NCBI GenBank assembly: GCA_018401615.1
Contig: JAGYKN010000001.1
Span: 109,308-173,307 of the forward strand
DNA from: Burkholderiaceae bacterium
Lineage (GTDB): Bacteria > Pseudomonadota > Gammaproteobacteria > Burkholderiales > Burkholderiaceae_A
Length of the DNA stretch: 64,000 nt
Direction: 5' to 3'
Below the pieces are notes generated by a model. It saw only the letters and a list, made by a program, of their open reading frames with translations. It was not told where the DNA came from and made no database searches. Position numbers and translations under genes: made by a program. Positions 55,567 to 64,000 of this stretch are shown here, one piece after another. Each line of letters opens with the position of its first letter. Positions within the stretch are counted from its first letter, which is position 1.

Positions 55567-56274
55567 ATGAAGGCCATGATCCTTGCTGCAGGCCGCGGCC
55601 AACGCATGCGGCCCCTGACCGACCACACCCCCAAGCCGATGCTTCTTGCAGGCGGCAAGCCCCTCATTGTCTGGCATCTCGAGCGGCTCGCTCGGGCGGG
55701 CTTTCGGGAGGTCGTGATCAACACCGCCCACCTCGGCAATCAGATCTCCGCCGCATTGCAGACCGGGGCCGATTGGGGCCTCAACATCCGATACAGCCCT
55801 GAGCAAGACGGGGCGCTTGAGACGGCCGGTGGCATTGCCACTGCACAGCCCTGGGATGCCCCAGAGGACCCTTTTCTCTTGCTCAACGGCGACATCTTTT
55901 CCGACTGGGATCTCGCAGAGGCCTGGCAGATTGCTGCATCCAAGCGCCTTGGCCTCGGACACCTCGTCTTGGTGAACAACCCCGACCACCACCCCGGGGG
56001 CGACTTTGGCCTCCAGCCAGATGGCCTTGTGGGGCCCCTGGGATCCACTCCAGTGAGCCTCACCTTCTCAGGGCAATCGATTCTGCGCGGCACACTCTTT
56101 CACGCCACCAGGCCCAACCAGAGGGCCGCATTGGCCCCATTGCTCCAGTCAGCAATTCGCGAGGGCCAGATCGCGGGCAGCCATCACTGCGGACACTGGG
56201 TTGACGTGGGCACACCCGATCGGCTCGCTGCGCTTGACCACACCCTCTTGCGGGGGAGACCATGGCTGCCATGA
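55567..56274 (+). CDS. murU: N-acetylmuramate 1-phosphate uridylyltransferase
   Basis: Makes UDP-MurNAc from MurNAc-1-phosphate, closing the recycling route started by AmgK. The 235-residue product begins MKAMILAAGRGQRMRPLT, the nucleotidyltransferase signature, then PKPML, LLLNGDIFSDWD and a C-terminal WVDVGTPDRLAALD. The ATG at 55567 is preferred to a GTG at 55552. It follows amgK closely and overlaps pepP by 13 bases. Confidence 0.91.
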   Translation: MKAMILAAGRGQRMRPLTDHTPKPMLLAGGKPLIVWHLERLARAGFREVVINTAHLGNQISAALQTGADWGLNIRYSPEQDGALETAGGIATAQPWDAPEDPFLLLNGDIFSDWDLAEAWQIAASKRLGLGHLVLVNNPDHHPGGDFGLQPDGLVGPLGSTPVSLTFSGQSILRGTLFHATRPNQRAALAPLLQSAIREGQIAGSHHCGHWVDVGTPDRLAALDHTLLRGRPWLP

Positions 56275-57635
56275 ACCTCTCACCAGACCTCCTTCCCCTG
56301 CCCGTGGCGGGCCCCATCCACGGCCCAGCACATCGCCGACGGCGCGATGCCCTGGCCAAGGCCGTTCTCGAGTCCAACGGCCAGGCCAATGCACTGGTCA
56401 TTGTGGGCAGTGGGGTCGAGCTCATCCGCAATCGCGACAGCACCTTCCCATTTCGATTCCACAGCGACTTTTATTACCTCACAGGATTTCCCGAGCCAGA
56501 GGCCTGGCTGGTGATGGTCGTTGCTGCCAATGGAGACCACCAAGACCTCCTGTTCTGTCGACCCCGCGACCCTGAACGTGAGACCTGGGATGGTGTTCGA
56601 GTCGGGCCCGATCGGGCTGCCCAGCTCTTTCACATGGACCGAGCGCATCCCAACACGCTGCTCGATGAAGAAATCAAGGACCACCTGAAGAATTGCGCCA
56701 CCCTCGTGCTGCCGCTGTCTGCCTCTGCAGAGATGGACCAACGCACCCGAGGCTGGATGGATCAGGCCCGAAGCCAGGCTCGGGGCGGGATCACCGCCCC
56801 CCATCAATTCCTCGATGCGGGCGATCTCGTGGCCAGTCTTCGCCTCATCAAAGACGAGGCCGAGCGCCAGACAATGGCCCAGGCCGCAGCCATCTCAGCG
56901 GCAGGCCATGTGAGGGCCATGCAGTCGACCCGGCCTGGTCTGGCGGAGTACGAGATCGAGGCGGGTCTGCTGGCTGATTTTCGACGCGCCGGATCCCAGT
57001 CTGTGGCCTACGCATCCATCGTTGCCAGCGGCCCACACAGCTGCATCCTTCACCACCGAGCCGGCGATCGCCGCATGCAAGACGGGGAGATGTTGCTCAT
57101 CGACGCGGGCTGCGAACTCGACGGCTATGCCAGCGACATCACCCGCAGCTTTCCCGTCTCTGGGCGTTTCTCGCAGGCCCAGGCAGACTGCTACGGCCTT
57201 GTGCTGGCAGCCCAGGAGGCGGCCATCGAGGCCACCTGCCCAGGAGCGGCCTTCACCGAGCCACACGATGCGGCCGTGAGGGTCTTGGCCCAGGGCATGC
57301 TCGACCTGCACCTTCTCCCAACTCAAAGCGTTGATGCTGCCATTGAGTCGGGGGCATACAAGCGCTTTTACATGCATCGCACCGGTCATTGGCTGGGCCT
57401 TGATGTCCATGATGTGGGCGACTATCGGCGGCGTCTGTCGCCGGGCATGGTCCTCACCATCGAGCCTGGCCTCTACATTCAACCTGCAACGGACATCCCA
57501 GAGGCCTTCTGGAACATTGGCATTCGAATCGAAGACGATGCCGTGGTCACCCCAAAGGGCTGCGATCTCCTGACCCGAGGGGTCCCCGTGGCCATCGATG
57601 CCATCGAAGACCTCATGGCCCAGGCCTGCTCATGA
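56262..57635 (+). CDS. pepP: Xaa-Pro aminopeptidase
   Basis: Di-metal M24 peptidase removing N-terminal residues before proline. The 457-residue product has an N-terminal AMP-N domain (HSDFYYLTGFPEPEAW) and the pita-bread fold with metal ligands in LLIDAGCELDGYASDITR, the His of HRTGHWLGLDVHDVG and the Glu of MVLTIEPGLYI. GGGGGAG precedes the ATG at 56262; a second ATG 9 bases later is possible. The stop overlaps dusB by four bases. Confidence 0.94.
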   Translation: MAAMNLSPDLLPLPVAGPIHGPAHRRRRDALAKAVLESNGQANALVIVGSGVELIRNRDSTFPFRFHSDFYYLTGFPEPEAWLVMVVAANGDHQDLLFCRPRDPERETWDGVRVGPDRAAQLFHMDRAHPNTLLDEEIKDHLKNCATLVLPLSASAEMDQRTRGWMDQARSQARGGITAPHQFLDAGDLVASLRLIKDEAERQTMAQAAAISAAGHVRAMQSTRPGLAEYEIEAGLLADFRRAGSQSVAYASIVASGPHSCILHHRAGDRRMQDGEMLLIDAGCELDGYASDITRSFPVSGRFSQAQADCYGLVLAAQEAAIEATCPGAAFTEPHDAAVRVLAQGMLDLHLLPTQSVDAAIESGAYKRFYMHRTGHWLGLDVHDVGDYRRRLSPGMVLTIEPGLYIQPATDIPEAFWNIGIRIEDDAVVTPKGCDLLTRGVPVAIDAIEDLMAQACS

Positions 57636-58636
57636 AACGGCCGCCACTCAAGTTGGGGCCCTACCGAATTGAGAATCGAGTCTTCATTGCACCCATGGCG
57701 GGTGTGACCGATCGTCCCTTTCGGCAGCTCTGCAAACGGCTCGGTGCGGACTACGCGGTGGGCGAGATGGCCGCCTCCAATGCCTTGCTCTGGGCCACCG
57801 AGAAGACCAGTCGGCGGGTCAACCACGACGGAGAGCCCTCGCCAAAGGCAGTCCAGATCGCTGGCGCCGATCCAGCCATGCTCGCCCAGGCCACCCGCTT
57901 TAACATCCTTCGGGGCGCCGAGGTAATCGACATCAATATGGGATGCCCTGCAAAGAAGGTCTGCCACAAGGCGGCCGGCTCGGCACTGCTTCAAGACGAG
58001 GCCCTCGTGGCCGAGATACTGCGTCAGGTGGTTGGCAGCGCGCGCGAGGTGGCGGGCGATCGCGTGCCGGTGACCCTTAAGATTCGCACCGGCTGGGACC
58101 ACAGCCATCGCAATGCCCCCCGCATCGCACGGCTTGCAGAGGAGTTGGGCATTGCCATGCTCACCGTTCACGGCCGCACCCGCGAGGACAAATTCATGGG
58201 AGAGGCTGAATACGACACCATTGCAGAGGTGAAATCAGCGGTGGGCATTCCTGTGGTGGCCAACGGCGACATCACCACAGCCGAGAGGGCTGCCGCGGTG
58301 CTCGCCCACACGGGCGCAGATGCCGTGATGATTGGCAGGGCCGCACAGGGCCGGCCTTGGATCAGTCGACACATTCACCATTTCCTCGAGACCGGGCAAC
58401 ACCTGCCAGATCCCACCGAGGCATCGGTTCGTCAGTGGCTGCGAGATCACCTGCTAGACCACTATGCCTTCTATGGGGAGGCGGGCGGCGTGCGGTCTGC
58501 CAGAAAGCACATCGGCTGGTATCTTCGCGGCCTGCCGGGCAGCAAGACCCTTCGCCAGCTCATTCTGGCTGCCGAGACACCCCAGGCCCAACTCGCCCAG
58601 GTCGATGCGTTTTTCGAAGATGCGCTTGCCGCATGA
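57632..58636 (+). CDS. dusB: tRNA-dihydrouridine synthase B
   Basis: FMN enzyme reducing uridine in the tRNA D loop. The 334-residue product has IAPMAGVTDRPFR, the active-site INMGCPAKKV with the catalytic Cys, AGSALLQ, KIRTGWD, TVHGRTREDKFMG and GRAAQGRPW. It overlaps fis by four bases, the well-known dusB-fis operon arrangement. Confidence 0.96.
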   Translation: MKRPPLKLGPYRIENRVFIAPMAGVTDRPFRQLCKRLGADYAVGEMAASNALLWATEKTSRRVNHDGEPSPKAVQIAGADPAMLAQATRFNILRGAEVIDINMGCPAKKVCHKAAGSALLQDEALVAEILRQVVGSAREVAGDRVPVTLKIRTGWDHSHRNAPRIARLAEELGIAMLTVHGRTREDKFMGEAEYDTIAEVKSAVGIPVVANGDITTAERAAAVLAHTGADAVMIGRAAQGRPWISRHIHHFLETGQHLPDPTEASVRQWLRDHLLDHYAFYGEAGGVRSARKHIGWYLRGLPGSKTLRQLILAAETPQAQLAQVDAFFEDALAA

Positions 58637-58878
58637 GGCCAATCCCACCGGCGCGCATTGAAGATGCGCTCATTGCAAACCTCGATTTTTACTTTGAGCA
58701 ACTCGGTGATGGCAAGCCACACGCGCTCCACAAGATGGCGCTCGATGCAATGGAGCGTCCACTCATTCGCTATGCCCTCGAGCGCTGTGATCGCAACCTG
58801 AGCAAGACCGCCGACCTACTTGGCCTCTCGCGCAACACCCTGCGCAAGAAGATGGCGCAGCTCCGAATCGAGGTCTAA
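58633..58878 (+). CDS. fis: Nucleoid-associated DNA-binding protein Fis
   Basis: An 81-residue Fis with the C-terminal helix-turn-helix NLSKTADLLGLSRNTLRKKM and a helical N-terminal part. Fis bends DNA and modulates many promoters. The start is the ATG overlapping the dusB stop, so translation is coupled. It is short at the N-terminus compared with the 98-residue E. coli protein, as usual in betaproteobacteria. Confidence 0.95.
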   Translation: MRPIPPARIEDALIANLDFYFEQLGDGKPHALHKMALDAMERPLIRYALERCDRNLSKTADLLGLSRNTLRKKMAQLRIEV

Positions 58879-58887
58879 GGACAGACC

Positions 58888-60549
58888 ATGCCAACACTGC
58901 CAGCAGACGCACTCTTGGGGCCCCGTCCGAATCGGGTGGCCATCAGGCGGGCACTCTTGTCGGTCTCGAACAAGACGGGCCTTGCGGGCCTTGCCACGGC
59001 CCTGCATCAACTCGGTGTCCAACTCATCTCAACGGGCGGCACCGCGGCCGCCCTGCGCGAGGCTGGCCTGCCGGTCACCTCAGTCGAGGACATCACCAAA
59101 TTCCCGGAGATGCTCGATGGTCGCGTCAAGACCCTGCACCCCGCTGTCCATGGCGGGCTCCTTGCAAGGCGTGATCGAGATGACCAGATGACTGCCCTGG
59201 CTGCGGCGGGCTTTGAGCCCATCGACCTACTGGTGGTCAACCTCTACCCATTCGTCGAGACCCTGCAGAAGGAGGGGGTGGGGTATCAGGAGGTCATCGA
59301 ACACATCGACATCGGTGGGCCCGCCATGCTGCGGGCAGCCGCCAAGAACCACGATGGCGTGGCTGCGGTGGTGGACCCAGACGACTACAACAGCCTGATC
59401 TCAGAGTTAGAGGCCCATGGCAGCCTGGGGTTTGCATTTCGGCAGACCCTTGCGGCAAAAGCCTTTGCCCACACGGCAGCCTACGATGGCGCGATCGCCA
59501 ACTTTCTCACTGGCCTGCCTGCATTGACCAGTGCAGCCGCCCAGGCCAACAACACAATTGAGCCCCAGTCGCCCCACGAGGCCAGCGCCCTGCCAAGGAT
59601 CTTCACCCTTCAGGTGACACAGCGACAGGCCATGCGCTACGGCGAAAATCCGCATCAATCAGCCGCCTTTTATGCCCTCTCCGGTGCAGCCCCTGGCTGC
59701 CTGGGGGGCTATGAACAGCTGCAAGGCAGGGCCCTCTCGTTTAACAACCTTGCAGATGCAGATGCCGCATGGTCTTGTGTGCGAAGCCTCACGGGCCCGT
59801 CTTGCGTGATCGTCAAGCATGCCAATCCCTGCGGGGTCGCCCTTGGCGGCTCGGCATTGGAGGCCTATCAGCGTGCCCTTGCCACCGACCCGACCTCTGC
59901 CTTTGGGGGCATCCTGGCCTTTAACGTGGCGCTCGATGGCCCAGCAGCAACTGCCATCTCGAGTCAGTTCGCAGAGGTCATCATCGCCCCGAGCTACAGC
60001 CAGGCGGCACTCGCGGTCTTTGCCGCCAAGCAAAATCTTCGGCTGCTCACGGTCCCCTTGGGCCAAGAGACCGCCATCTCAAGCGGCCTTGACATCAAAC
60101 GCATCAGCGGTGGCCTGCTCCTCCAGACCCCCGATCGCAACACCCTCGTGGCCGCAGACTTTCGCTGCGTGACCCTTCAGCAGCCGAGCGCCCAACAGAT
60201 TGACGACCTGCTCTTTGCCTGGAAGGTGGCCACCTGGGTCAAGAGCAATGCCATTGTCTTTTGCCGCTCAGGCCAGACGCTCGGTGTTGGGGCTGGCCAG
60301 ATGAGCCGGCTCGACTCGGCCAGGATTGCCTCGATCAAGGCCGAGCAGGCTGGCCTCTCCCTCCAGGGTGCGGTGGTTGCCTCCGATGCGTTTTTTCCAT
60401 TTCGAGATGGCCTAGATGTGGTGGCCGATGCCGGGGCAGCGGCGGTTGTCCAGCCCGGTGGCTCGGTGCGAGACGACGAGGTCATCGCTGCGGCCAACGA
60501 GCGCGGCATCGCCATGGTCTACACGGGCATGCGGCATTTCCGTCATTAG
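58888..60549 (+). CDS. purH: Bifunctional AICAR transformylase/IMP cyclohydrolase
   Basis: Last two steps of IMP synthesis. The 553-residue product has an N-terminal MGS-like cyclohydrolase domain ([40 protein letters not shown]) and the transformylase domain with [23 protein letters not shown] and [13 protein letters not shown]. The C-terminal [11 protein letters not shown] and [11 protein letters not shown] blocks are complete. It follows fis by 9 bases in the conserved dusB-fis-purH order. Confidence 0.97.
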   Translation: MPTLPADALLGPRPNRVAIRRALLSVSNKTGLAGLATALHQLGVQLISTGGTAAALREAGLPVTSVEDITKFPEMLDGRVKTLHPAVHGGLLARRDRDDQMTALAAAGFEPIDLLVVNLYPFVETLQKEGVGYQEVIEHIDIGGPAMLRAAAKNHDGVAAVVDPDDYNSLISELEAHGSLGFAFRQTLAAKAFAHTAAYDGAIANFLTGLPALTSAAAQANNTIEPQSPHEASALPRIFTLQVTQRQAMRYGENPHQSAAFYALSGAAPGCLGGYEQLQGRALSFNNLADADAAWSCVRSLTGPSCVIVKHANPCGVALGGSALEAYQRALATDPTSAFGGILAFNVALDGPAATAISSQFAEVIIAPSYSQAALAVFAAKQNLRLLTVPLGQETAISSGLDIKRISGGLLLQTPDRNTLVAADFRCVTLQQPSAQQIDDLLFAWKVATWVKSNAIVFCRSGQTLGVGAGQMSRLDSARIASIKAEQAGLSLQGAVVASDAFFPFRDGLDVVADAGAAAVVQPGGSVRDDEVIAAANERGIAMVYTGMRHFRH

Positions 60550-60553
60550 CACC

Positions 60554-61027
60554 ATGCGCCTGATCGGCATCGACCCCGGCCTGCGTCGAACGGGATTTGG
60601 TGTCATCGAGATCATCAGTCGACAGAAGGCCGTCTACCTGGGCAGCGGCGTCATTCGGCCTCCCACTGACCGCCCCGAGCCCGAGCGCCTTGGCCTTCTC
60701 TATGCGGGCATGCAGTCGGTGCTCTCCCAGTACGAGCCCACCGCTGCCGTGGTCGAGCAGGTCTTTGTCAACATCAATCCCAGATCCACCCTGTCGCTCG
60801 GGCAGGCACGCGGCGTGGCAATTGCCGCACTCGCCGCTGCAGGCCTGCCGGTCTCAGAGCTCTCTGCCCTCAAGATCAAGCAGTCCATCGTGGGGACTGG
60901 CCGCGCCACGAAAGATCAGGTCTCTCACATGGTCTGTCGACTGTTGGCCTTGCAGCAGGCGCCCAGCGCCGATGCAGCAGACGCCCTGGCCTGTGCCTTG
61001 GCCTTCTGGCATGCTCAACGCCCATGA
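60554..61027 (+). CDS. ruvC: Holliday junction endonuclease RuvC
   Basis: Resolves Holliday junctions. The 157-residue product begins [16 protein letters not shown] with the first catalytic Asp, has [21 protein letters not shown] with the Glu, and ends with the paired acids in [17 protein letters not shown]. It starts 4 bases after purH and overlaps ruvA as ATGA. Confidence 0.95.
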   Translation: MRLIGIDPGLRRTGFGVIEIISRQKAVYLGSGVIRPPTDRPEPERLGLLYAGMQSVLSQYEPTAAVVEQVFVNINPRSTLSLGQARGVAIAALAAAGLPVSELSALKIKQSIVGTGRATKDQVSHMVCRLLALQQAPSADAADALACALAFWHAQRP

Positions 61028-61602
61028 TCAGTCAACTGCGCGGCACCCTACTGGCCCTTGAGCCACCGAGTCTCATCATCGACGTGCAGGGCCTGGGCTA
61101 TGAGCTCGAGGCTCCCATGAGCACCATCTACAACCTTCCCCCGTGGGCGAAGAGCTGACCCTGCTCACGCACCTGGTGGTAAGAGAAGATGCCCACCTGC
61201 TCTATGGCTTTAAGACCGAGGCAGAGCGCCAGGCATTTCGGCTTCTCATCAAGATCTCAGGCGTTGGCCCACGGATTGGGCTGGCAGTCTGTCGGGCCTC
61301 ACGGTGGATCAACCTGCCGAGGCCATCAGCCTGCAGGACCCCGCCCGCCTCACCCGTGTGCCTGGCATTGGCAAGAAAACCGCTGAGCGCCTGGTCCTTG
61401 AACTCAAGGGCAACTGGCCCAGGCCCTGCCCACGACCACCCCTGCTGGTCTTCGTCAGACGGGTGTGGCTGAGGTCTTGCGGGCACTGAGCGCGCTTGGG
61501 TATTCCGAGAAAGAGGCCCATGCCTGCCAGCGCACCCTGCCAGAGGGCATCACGGTCTCAGACGGCATTCGACTCGCACTCAAGCAACTCTCGCGGCTCT
61601 AG
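61024..61602 (+). CDS. ruvA: Holliday junction branch-migration subunit RuvA, three frameshifts
   Basis: Junction-binding tetramer of the RuvAB motor. The N-terminus [17 protein letters not shown] and the [16 protein letters not shown] block are in one frame. [51 protein letters not shown] and the C-terminal [14 protein letters not shown] lie in others. Restoring single bases near 61145 (CCCCCG run), 61290 (before TGTCGGGC) and 61412 (AAC from AAAC) gives one 193-residue RuvA of normal length ending at the TAG at 61600-61602. With ruvC and ruvB intact on both sides, consensus errors are the likely cause. Confidence 0.9.
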
Positions 61603-61622
61603 TCGACCGGTACACTTAGGCC

Positions 61623-62660
61623 ATGATCGAACACGACAGCGATCGGCTCATCAGTCCAGCGCCTGCGGGTCACCAAGAAGAGAGCCTCGAGAGGGCCCTG
61701 CGCCCGCAATGGCTTGGAGACTACATCGGCCAGCAGAAGATCAAGGATCAGCTGCAGATTTTCATCGAGGCTGCTCGCCAGCGACAAGAGGCGCTCGACC
61801 ACACCCTGCTCTTTGGGCCACCCGGGCTGGGCAAGACCACCCTGGCACACATCTTGGCGCGCGAGATGGGCGTCAATCTGCGTCAGACCTCTGGTCCCGT
61901 GCTGGAGCGGGCCGGCGACCTCGCAGCGTTGCTCACGAACCTCGAGCGAAACGATCTGCTCTTTATCGACGAGATCCATCGACTGAGTCCTGTTGTCGAG
62001 GAGATTCTCTATCCCGCGCTTGAGGATTATCAGATCGACATCATGATCGGTGAGGGGCCAGCAGCCCGCTCCATCAAGCTCGACCTGCAGCCCTTTACAT
62101 TGGTGGGCGCCACCACCCGAGCCGGTATGCTCACCAATCCGCTGCGAGACCGCTTTGGCATCGTGGCTCGGCTGACCTTCTACAACACCGAAGACCTCGC
62201 GATCATCGTCAACCGCTCGGCCGCCCTGCTAAAGGTTGAGATCACATCCGAGGGCAGCCAGGAGATTGCCCGTCGCTCGCGCGGCACGCCACGGATTGCC
62301 AACCGGCTCCTAAGGCGAGTGCGCGACTTCGCGCAGGTCAAGGGAGCGGGCCAGATCGATGCAGCGGTGGCCGATGCGGCCCTGTCCATGCTCGAGGTTG
62401 ATGAGCAAGGCTTTGACCTCATGGATCAGAAACTCCTTGAGGCCATTCTCGATAAGTTTGCGGGCGGACCCGTGGGCATCGATAACCTTGCTGCAGCCAT
62501 TGGCGAGTCCAGAGACACGATCGAGGATGTCCTTGAGCCTTATTTAATTCAACAGGGCTTTCTTCAGCGCACACCGAGGGGCCGGATGGCCACGGCGATC
62601 GCCTGGGCCCACTTTGGTCGGCCAGCACCTGTAACCCACCCCAACGCGTCTTTGCTCTAA
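61623..62660 (+). CDS. ruvB: Holliday junction branch-migration ATPase RuvB
   Basis: AAA+ motor that drives branch migration with RuvA. The 345-residue product has Walker [12 protein letters not shown] near residue 65, Walker [12 protein letters not shown] near 113, sensor 1 in LVGATTRAG, the arginine-finger region NPLRDRFGI, and a C-terminal winged helix ([16 protein letters not shown]). It is complete and in the ruvCAB order. Confidence 0.97.
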   Translation: MIEHDSDRLISPAPAGHQEESLERALRPQWLGDYIGQQKIKDQLQIFIEAARQRQEALDHTLLFGPPGLGKTTLAHILAREMGVNLRQTSGPVLERAGDLAALLTNLERNDLLFIDEIHRLSPVVEEILYPALEDYQIDIMIGEGPAARSIKLDLQPFTLVGATTRAGMLTNPLRDRFGIVARLTFYNTEDLAIIVNRSAALLKVEITSEGSQEIARRSRGTPRIANRLLRRVRDFAQVKGAGQIDAAVADAALSMLEVDEQGFDLMDQKLLEAILDKFAGGPVGIDNLAAAIGESRDTIEDVLEPYLIQQGFLQRTPRGRMATAIAWAHFGRPAPVTHPNASLL

Positions 62661-62675
62661 CTGAAGGAACTGCCC

Positions 62676-63350
62676 ATGGCCGCGCCAACAGCCGACCTCT
62701 CCGTCACAACCCTCGTCCTGCAGGCGAGCCTGCCCGTTCAATCGGTCATGGTGTTGTTGGTCTGTATGTCCATCGCATCCTGGGCCGTTATCTTTCGAAA
62801 ACTCATCTCGATACGCCAGGCCAAACGCCAGGCCGACGCCTTCGAGCAGGCCTTCTGGTCTGGCGGAGAACTCATGGCCCTCTTCGATCGCGTGGGTCAG
62901 GGCGCCTATGGGTATGGCCTTGCGAGGGTCTTTGAGGCGGGCATGCGCGAATTTCTCAAACTTCGGCAGCAGGCAAAGGCGGATTCAAGCCTCATGCTCG
63001 AGGGTGCCAGACGCGCCATGCGGGCCAACAATCAGCGCGAGTTCGATGGCCTTGAGAATGGCCTGCCGTTTCTGGCCACGGTCGGATCTGTGAGCCCATA
63101 CATCGGCCTCTTTGGCACCGTCTGGGGCATCATGAACGCCTTCACAGGCCTGGCCAACATCCAGCAGGCCACGCTGGCCAGTGTGGCCCCAGGCATCGCA
63201 GAGGCCCTCATTGCAACGGCCATCGGCCTGTTTGCAGCCATCCCCGCAGTGGTGGCCTACAACCGTTTTGCCACCGACCTCGACCGCCTCTCCATGCGCT
63301 TTGAGAGTTTCATGGAAGAGTTCTCCAACATCTTGCATCGTCAGCACTGA
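62676..63350 (+). CDS. tolQ: Tol-Pal system protein TolQ
   Basis: Proton-channel subunit of the Tol system that powers outer-membrane constriction at division. The 224-residue product has three membrane segments and the MotA/ExbB block FLATVGSVSPYIGLFGTVWGIMNAF followed by PGIAEALIATAIGLFAAIPAV. AAGGA precedes the ATG. It opens tolQRA; the ybgC gene that often precedes it is absent. Confidence 0.94.
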   Translation: MAAPTADLSVTTLVLQASLPVQSVMVLLVCMSIASWAVIFRKLISIRQAKRQADAFEQAFWSGGELMALFDRVGQGAYGYGLARVFEAGMREFLKLRQQAKADSSLMLEGARRAMRANNQREFDGLENGLPFLATVGSVSPYIGLFGTVWGIMNAFTGLANIQQATLASVAPGIAEALIATAIGLFAAIPAVVAYNRFATDLDRLSMRFESFMEEFSNILHRQH

Positions 63351-63351
63351 G

Positions 63352-63774
63352 ATGGCCGGCTCAGCCCCCGGCGGTCGACGCCGCCGCATGATGAGTGAGA
63401 TCAACGTGGTCCCGTACATTGATGTCACCCTGGTGCTGCTCATCATCTTCATGGTCACCGCGCCCATGATCGTCACCGGTGCGATTGATCTTCCAAGGGT
63501 CGGTCAGTCTGCCCAGCAGCCCGCTGTGGCCATTGAGGTGCTCATCCGAAAAGACGGCAGCCACAGTGTTCGCAAGCGCGAGCAGGGTGCGGCCGAGCAG
63601 AAGGTCACACGGTCGGAGCTCCCCGATGCCGTGCGCAGGCTCATGGAGGCGCCCGGTGCGCCGGTGATCATCCTGGCGGAGCGAGATGTCCGCTATGACA
63701 CGGTGGTTCAGGCCCTCAACATGCTGCAATCTGAGGGCATCGGGCGGGTTGGACTGGCCGTGCGGCAAGAGTAA
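63352..63774 (+). CDS. tolR: Tol-Pal system protein TolR
   Basis: Single-span partner of TolQ, 140 residues. The transmembrane segment YIDVTLVLLIIFMVTAPMIV carries the conserved proton-path Asp. The periplasmic domain includes VIILAERDVRYDTVVQALNML. It begins one base after the tolQ stop. Confidence 0.95.
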   Translation: MAGSAPGGRRRRMMSEINVVPYIDVTLVLLIIFMVTAPMIVTGAIDLPRVGQSAQQPAVAIEVLIRKDGSHSVRKREQGAAEQKVTRSELPDAVRRLMEAPGAPVIILAERDVRYDTVVQALNMLQSEGIGRVGLAVRQE

Positions 63775-63792
63775 GCAGCAGACAACCCCTAG

Positions 63793-64000
63793 ATGCCATC
63801 GATGACCAGCCTGGCCGCGGACAATCCCCTCTATCGGGCACCTCGGGCGGGCGAGACGATCCAGACAGCCGCCTCGGTGGGCGCAGCATTGATGGTGCAC
63901 CTTCTCCTGGCAGCAGCATTGATGGTCTCCATCGACTGGCGCGCGGCAGACGACCCAGAGGTGGTCCAGGCCGAGCTCTGGTCGAGCCTACCGGCCGAGC
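63793..64000 (+). CDS. tolA: Tol-Pal system protein TolA (5' part only)
   Basis: The first 69 codons of an open frame that runs off the window. It has a short cytoplasmic tail, one membrane helix (about residues 32-50, VGAALMVHLLLAAALMV), then an acidic periplasmic stretch. Position after tolQR and this topology fit TolA, whose long helical domain would follow. An ATG at 63802 is an alternative start. Confidence 0.85.
   Translation, partial: MPSMTSLAADNPLYRAPRAGETIQTAASVGAALMVHLLLAAALMVSIDWRAADDPEVVQAELWSSLPAE

Overview
This 64 kb window is GC-rich, extremely gene-dense chromosomal DNA from a Gram-negative bacterium. It looks like a betaproteobacterium of Burkholderiales type. That is an inference from gene order (dusB-fis-purH-ruvCAB-tolQRA; miaB-phoH-ybeY-corC-lnt-glyQS-gmhB-plsC; M23 peptidase, membrane coiled-coil protein, bactofilin), the CIRCE-controlled groESL operon, the maeB fusion enzyme and the outer-membrane genes. 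No gene-free stretch reaches 300 bases. Stop/start overlaps of the ATGA/GTGA kind are common, and several convergent neighbours overlap at their 3' ends, which suggests a streamlined genome. I see no insertion sequence, prophage, CRISPR array or integrase.

Layout. 1-3.9 kb: tkt-gap-pgk (minus). 4-7 kb: rsmE and the malic enzyme maeB. 7-11.5 kb: a large FAD/Fe-S 2-hydroxyacid dehydrogenase divergent from a class-V glyoxylate aminotransferase. 11.5-13.6 kb: lytic transglycosylase and PBP4. 13.7-16.1 kb: a small DksA-type zinc-finger protein, then groES-groEL with a promoter and CIRCE. 16.1-20.4 kb: pyrF, an orphan ABC-2 permease, an EamA exporter and an ABC exporter. 20.5 kb: a tRNA with anticodon CAU. 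20.5-24.4 kb: TauE-type permease, M23 peptidase, membrane coiled-coil protein, bactofilin and an orphan ParA ATPase. 24.4-28.4 kb: pepN and an M20 amidohydrolase. 28.4-34.1 kb: a five-helix membrane histidine kinase, a Fis-type response regulator and a compact chaperone-usher locus with one spore-coat-U subunit. 34-37 kb: a TRAP transporter. 37.1-39.8 kb: SDR, YqiA-type esterase, MFS protein. 39.9-50 kb: the miaB to plsC and YgjP-like block. 50-54.5 kb: ksgA-surA-lptD. 54.5-56.3 kb: amgK-murU. 56.3-64 kb: pepP, dusB, fis, purH, ruvCAB, tolQR and the start of tolA.

Themes. Most genes are housekeeping: glycolysis and the pentose phosphate pathway, protein folding, tRNA/rRNA modification, and especially the cell envelope (LPS export by LptD, SurA folding, Lnt lipoprotein maturation, MurNAc recycling by AmgK/MurU, murein enzymes, Tol system). 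The accessory parts are the kinase/regulator plus chaperone-usher locus, the bactofilin/ParA neighbourhood and the TRAP transporter.

Data quality matters. Six zones (maeB, groEL, the MFS/miaB junction, lptD, amgK, ruvA) carry single-base indels, mostly missing bases in short homopolymers, that break otherwise well-conserved, often essential genes. I read them as consensus errors, not decay, but only reads can decide. Apart from the window-edge partials (pgk, tolA), the genes outside these zones read as intact. All function calls come from motif recognition and context; no database search was run.
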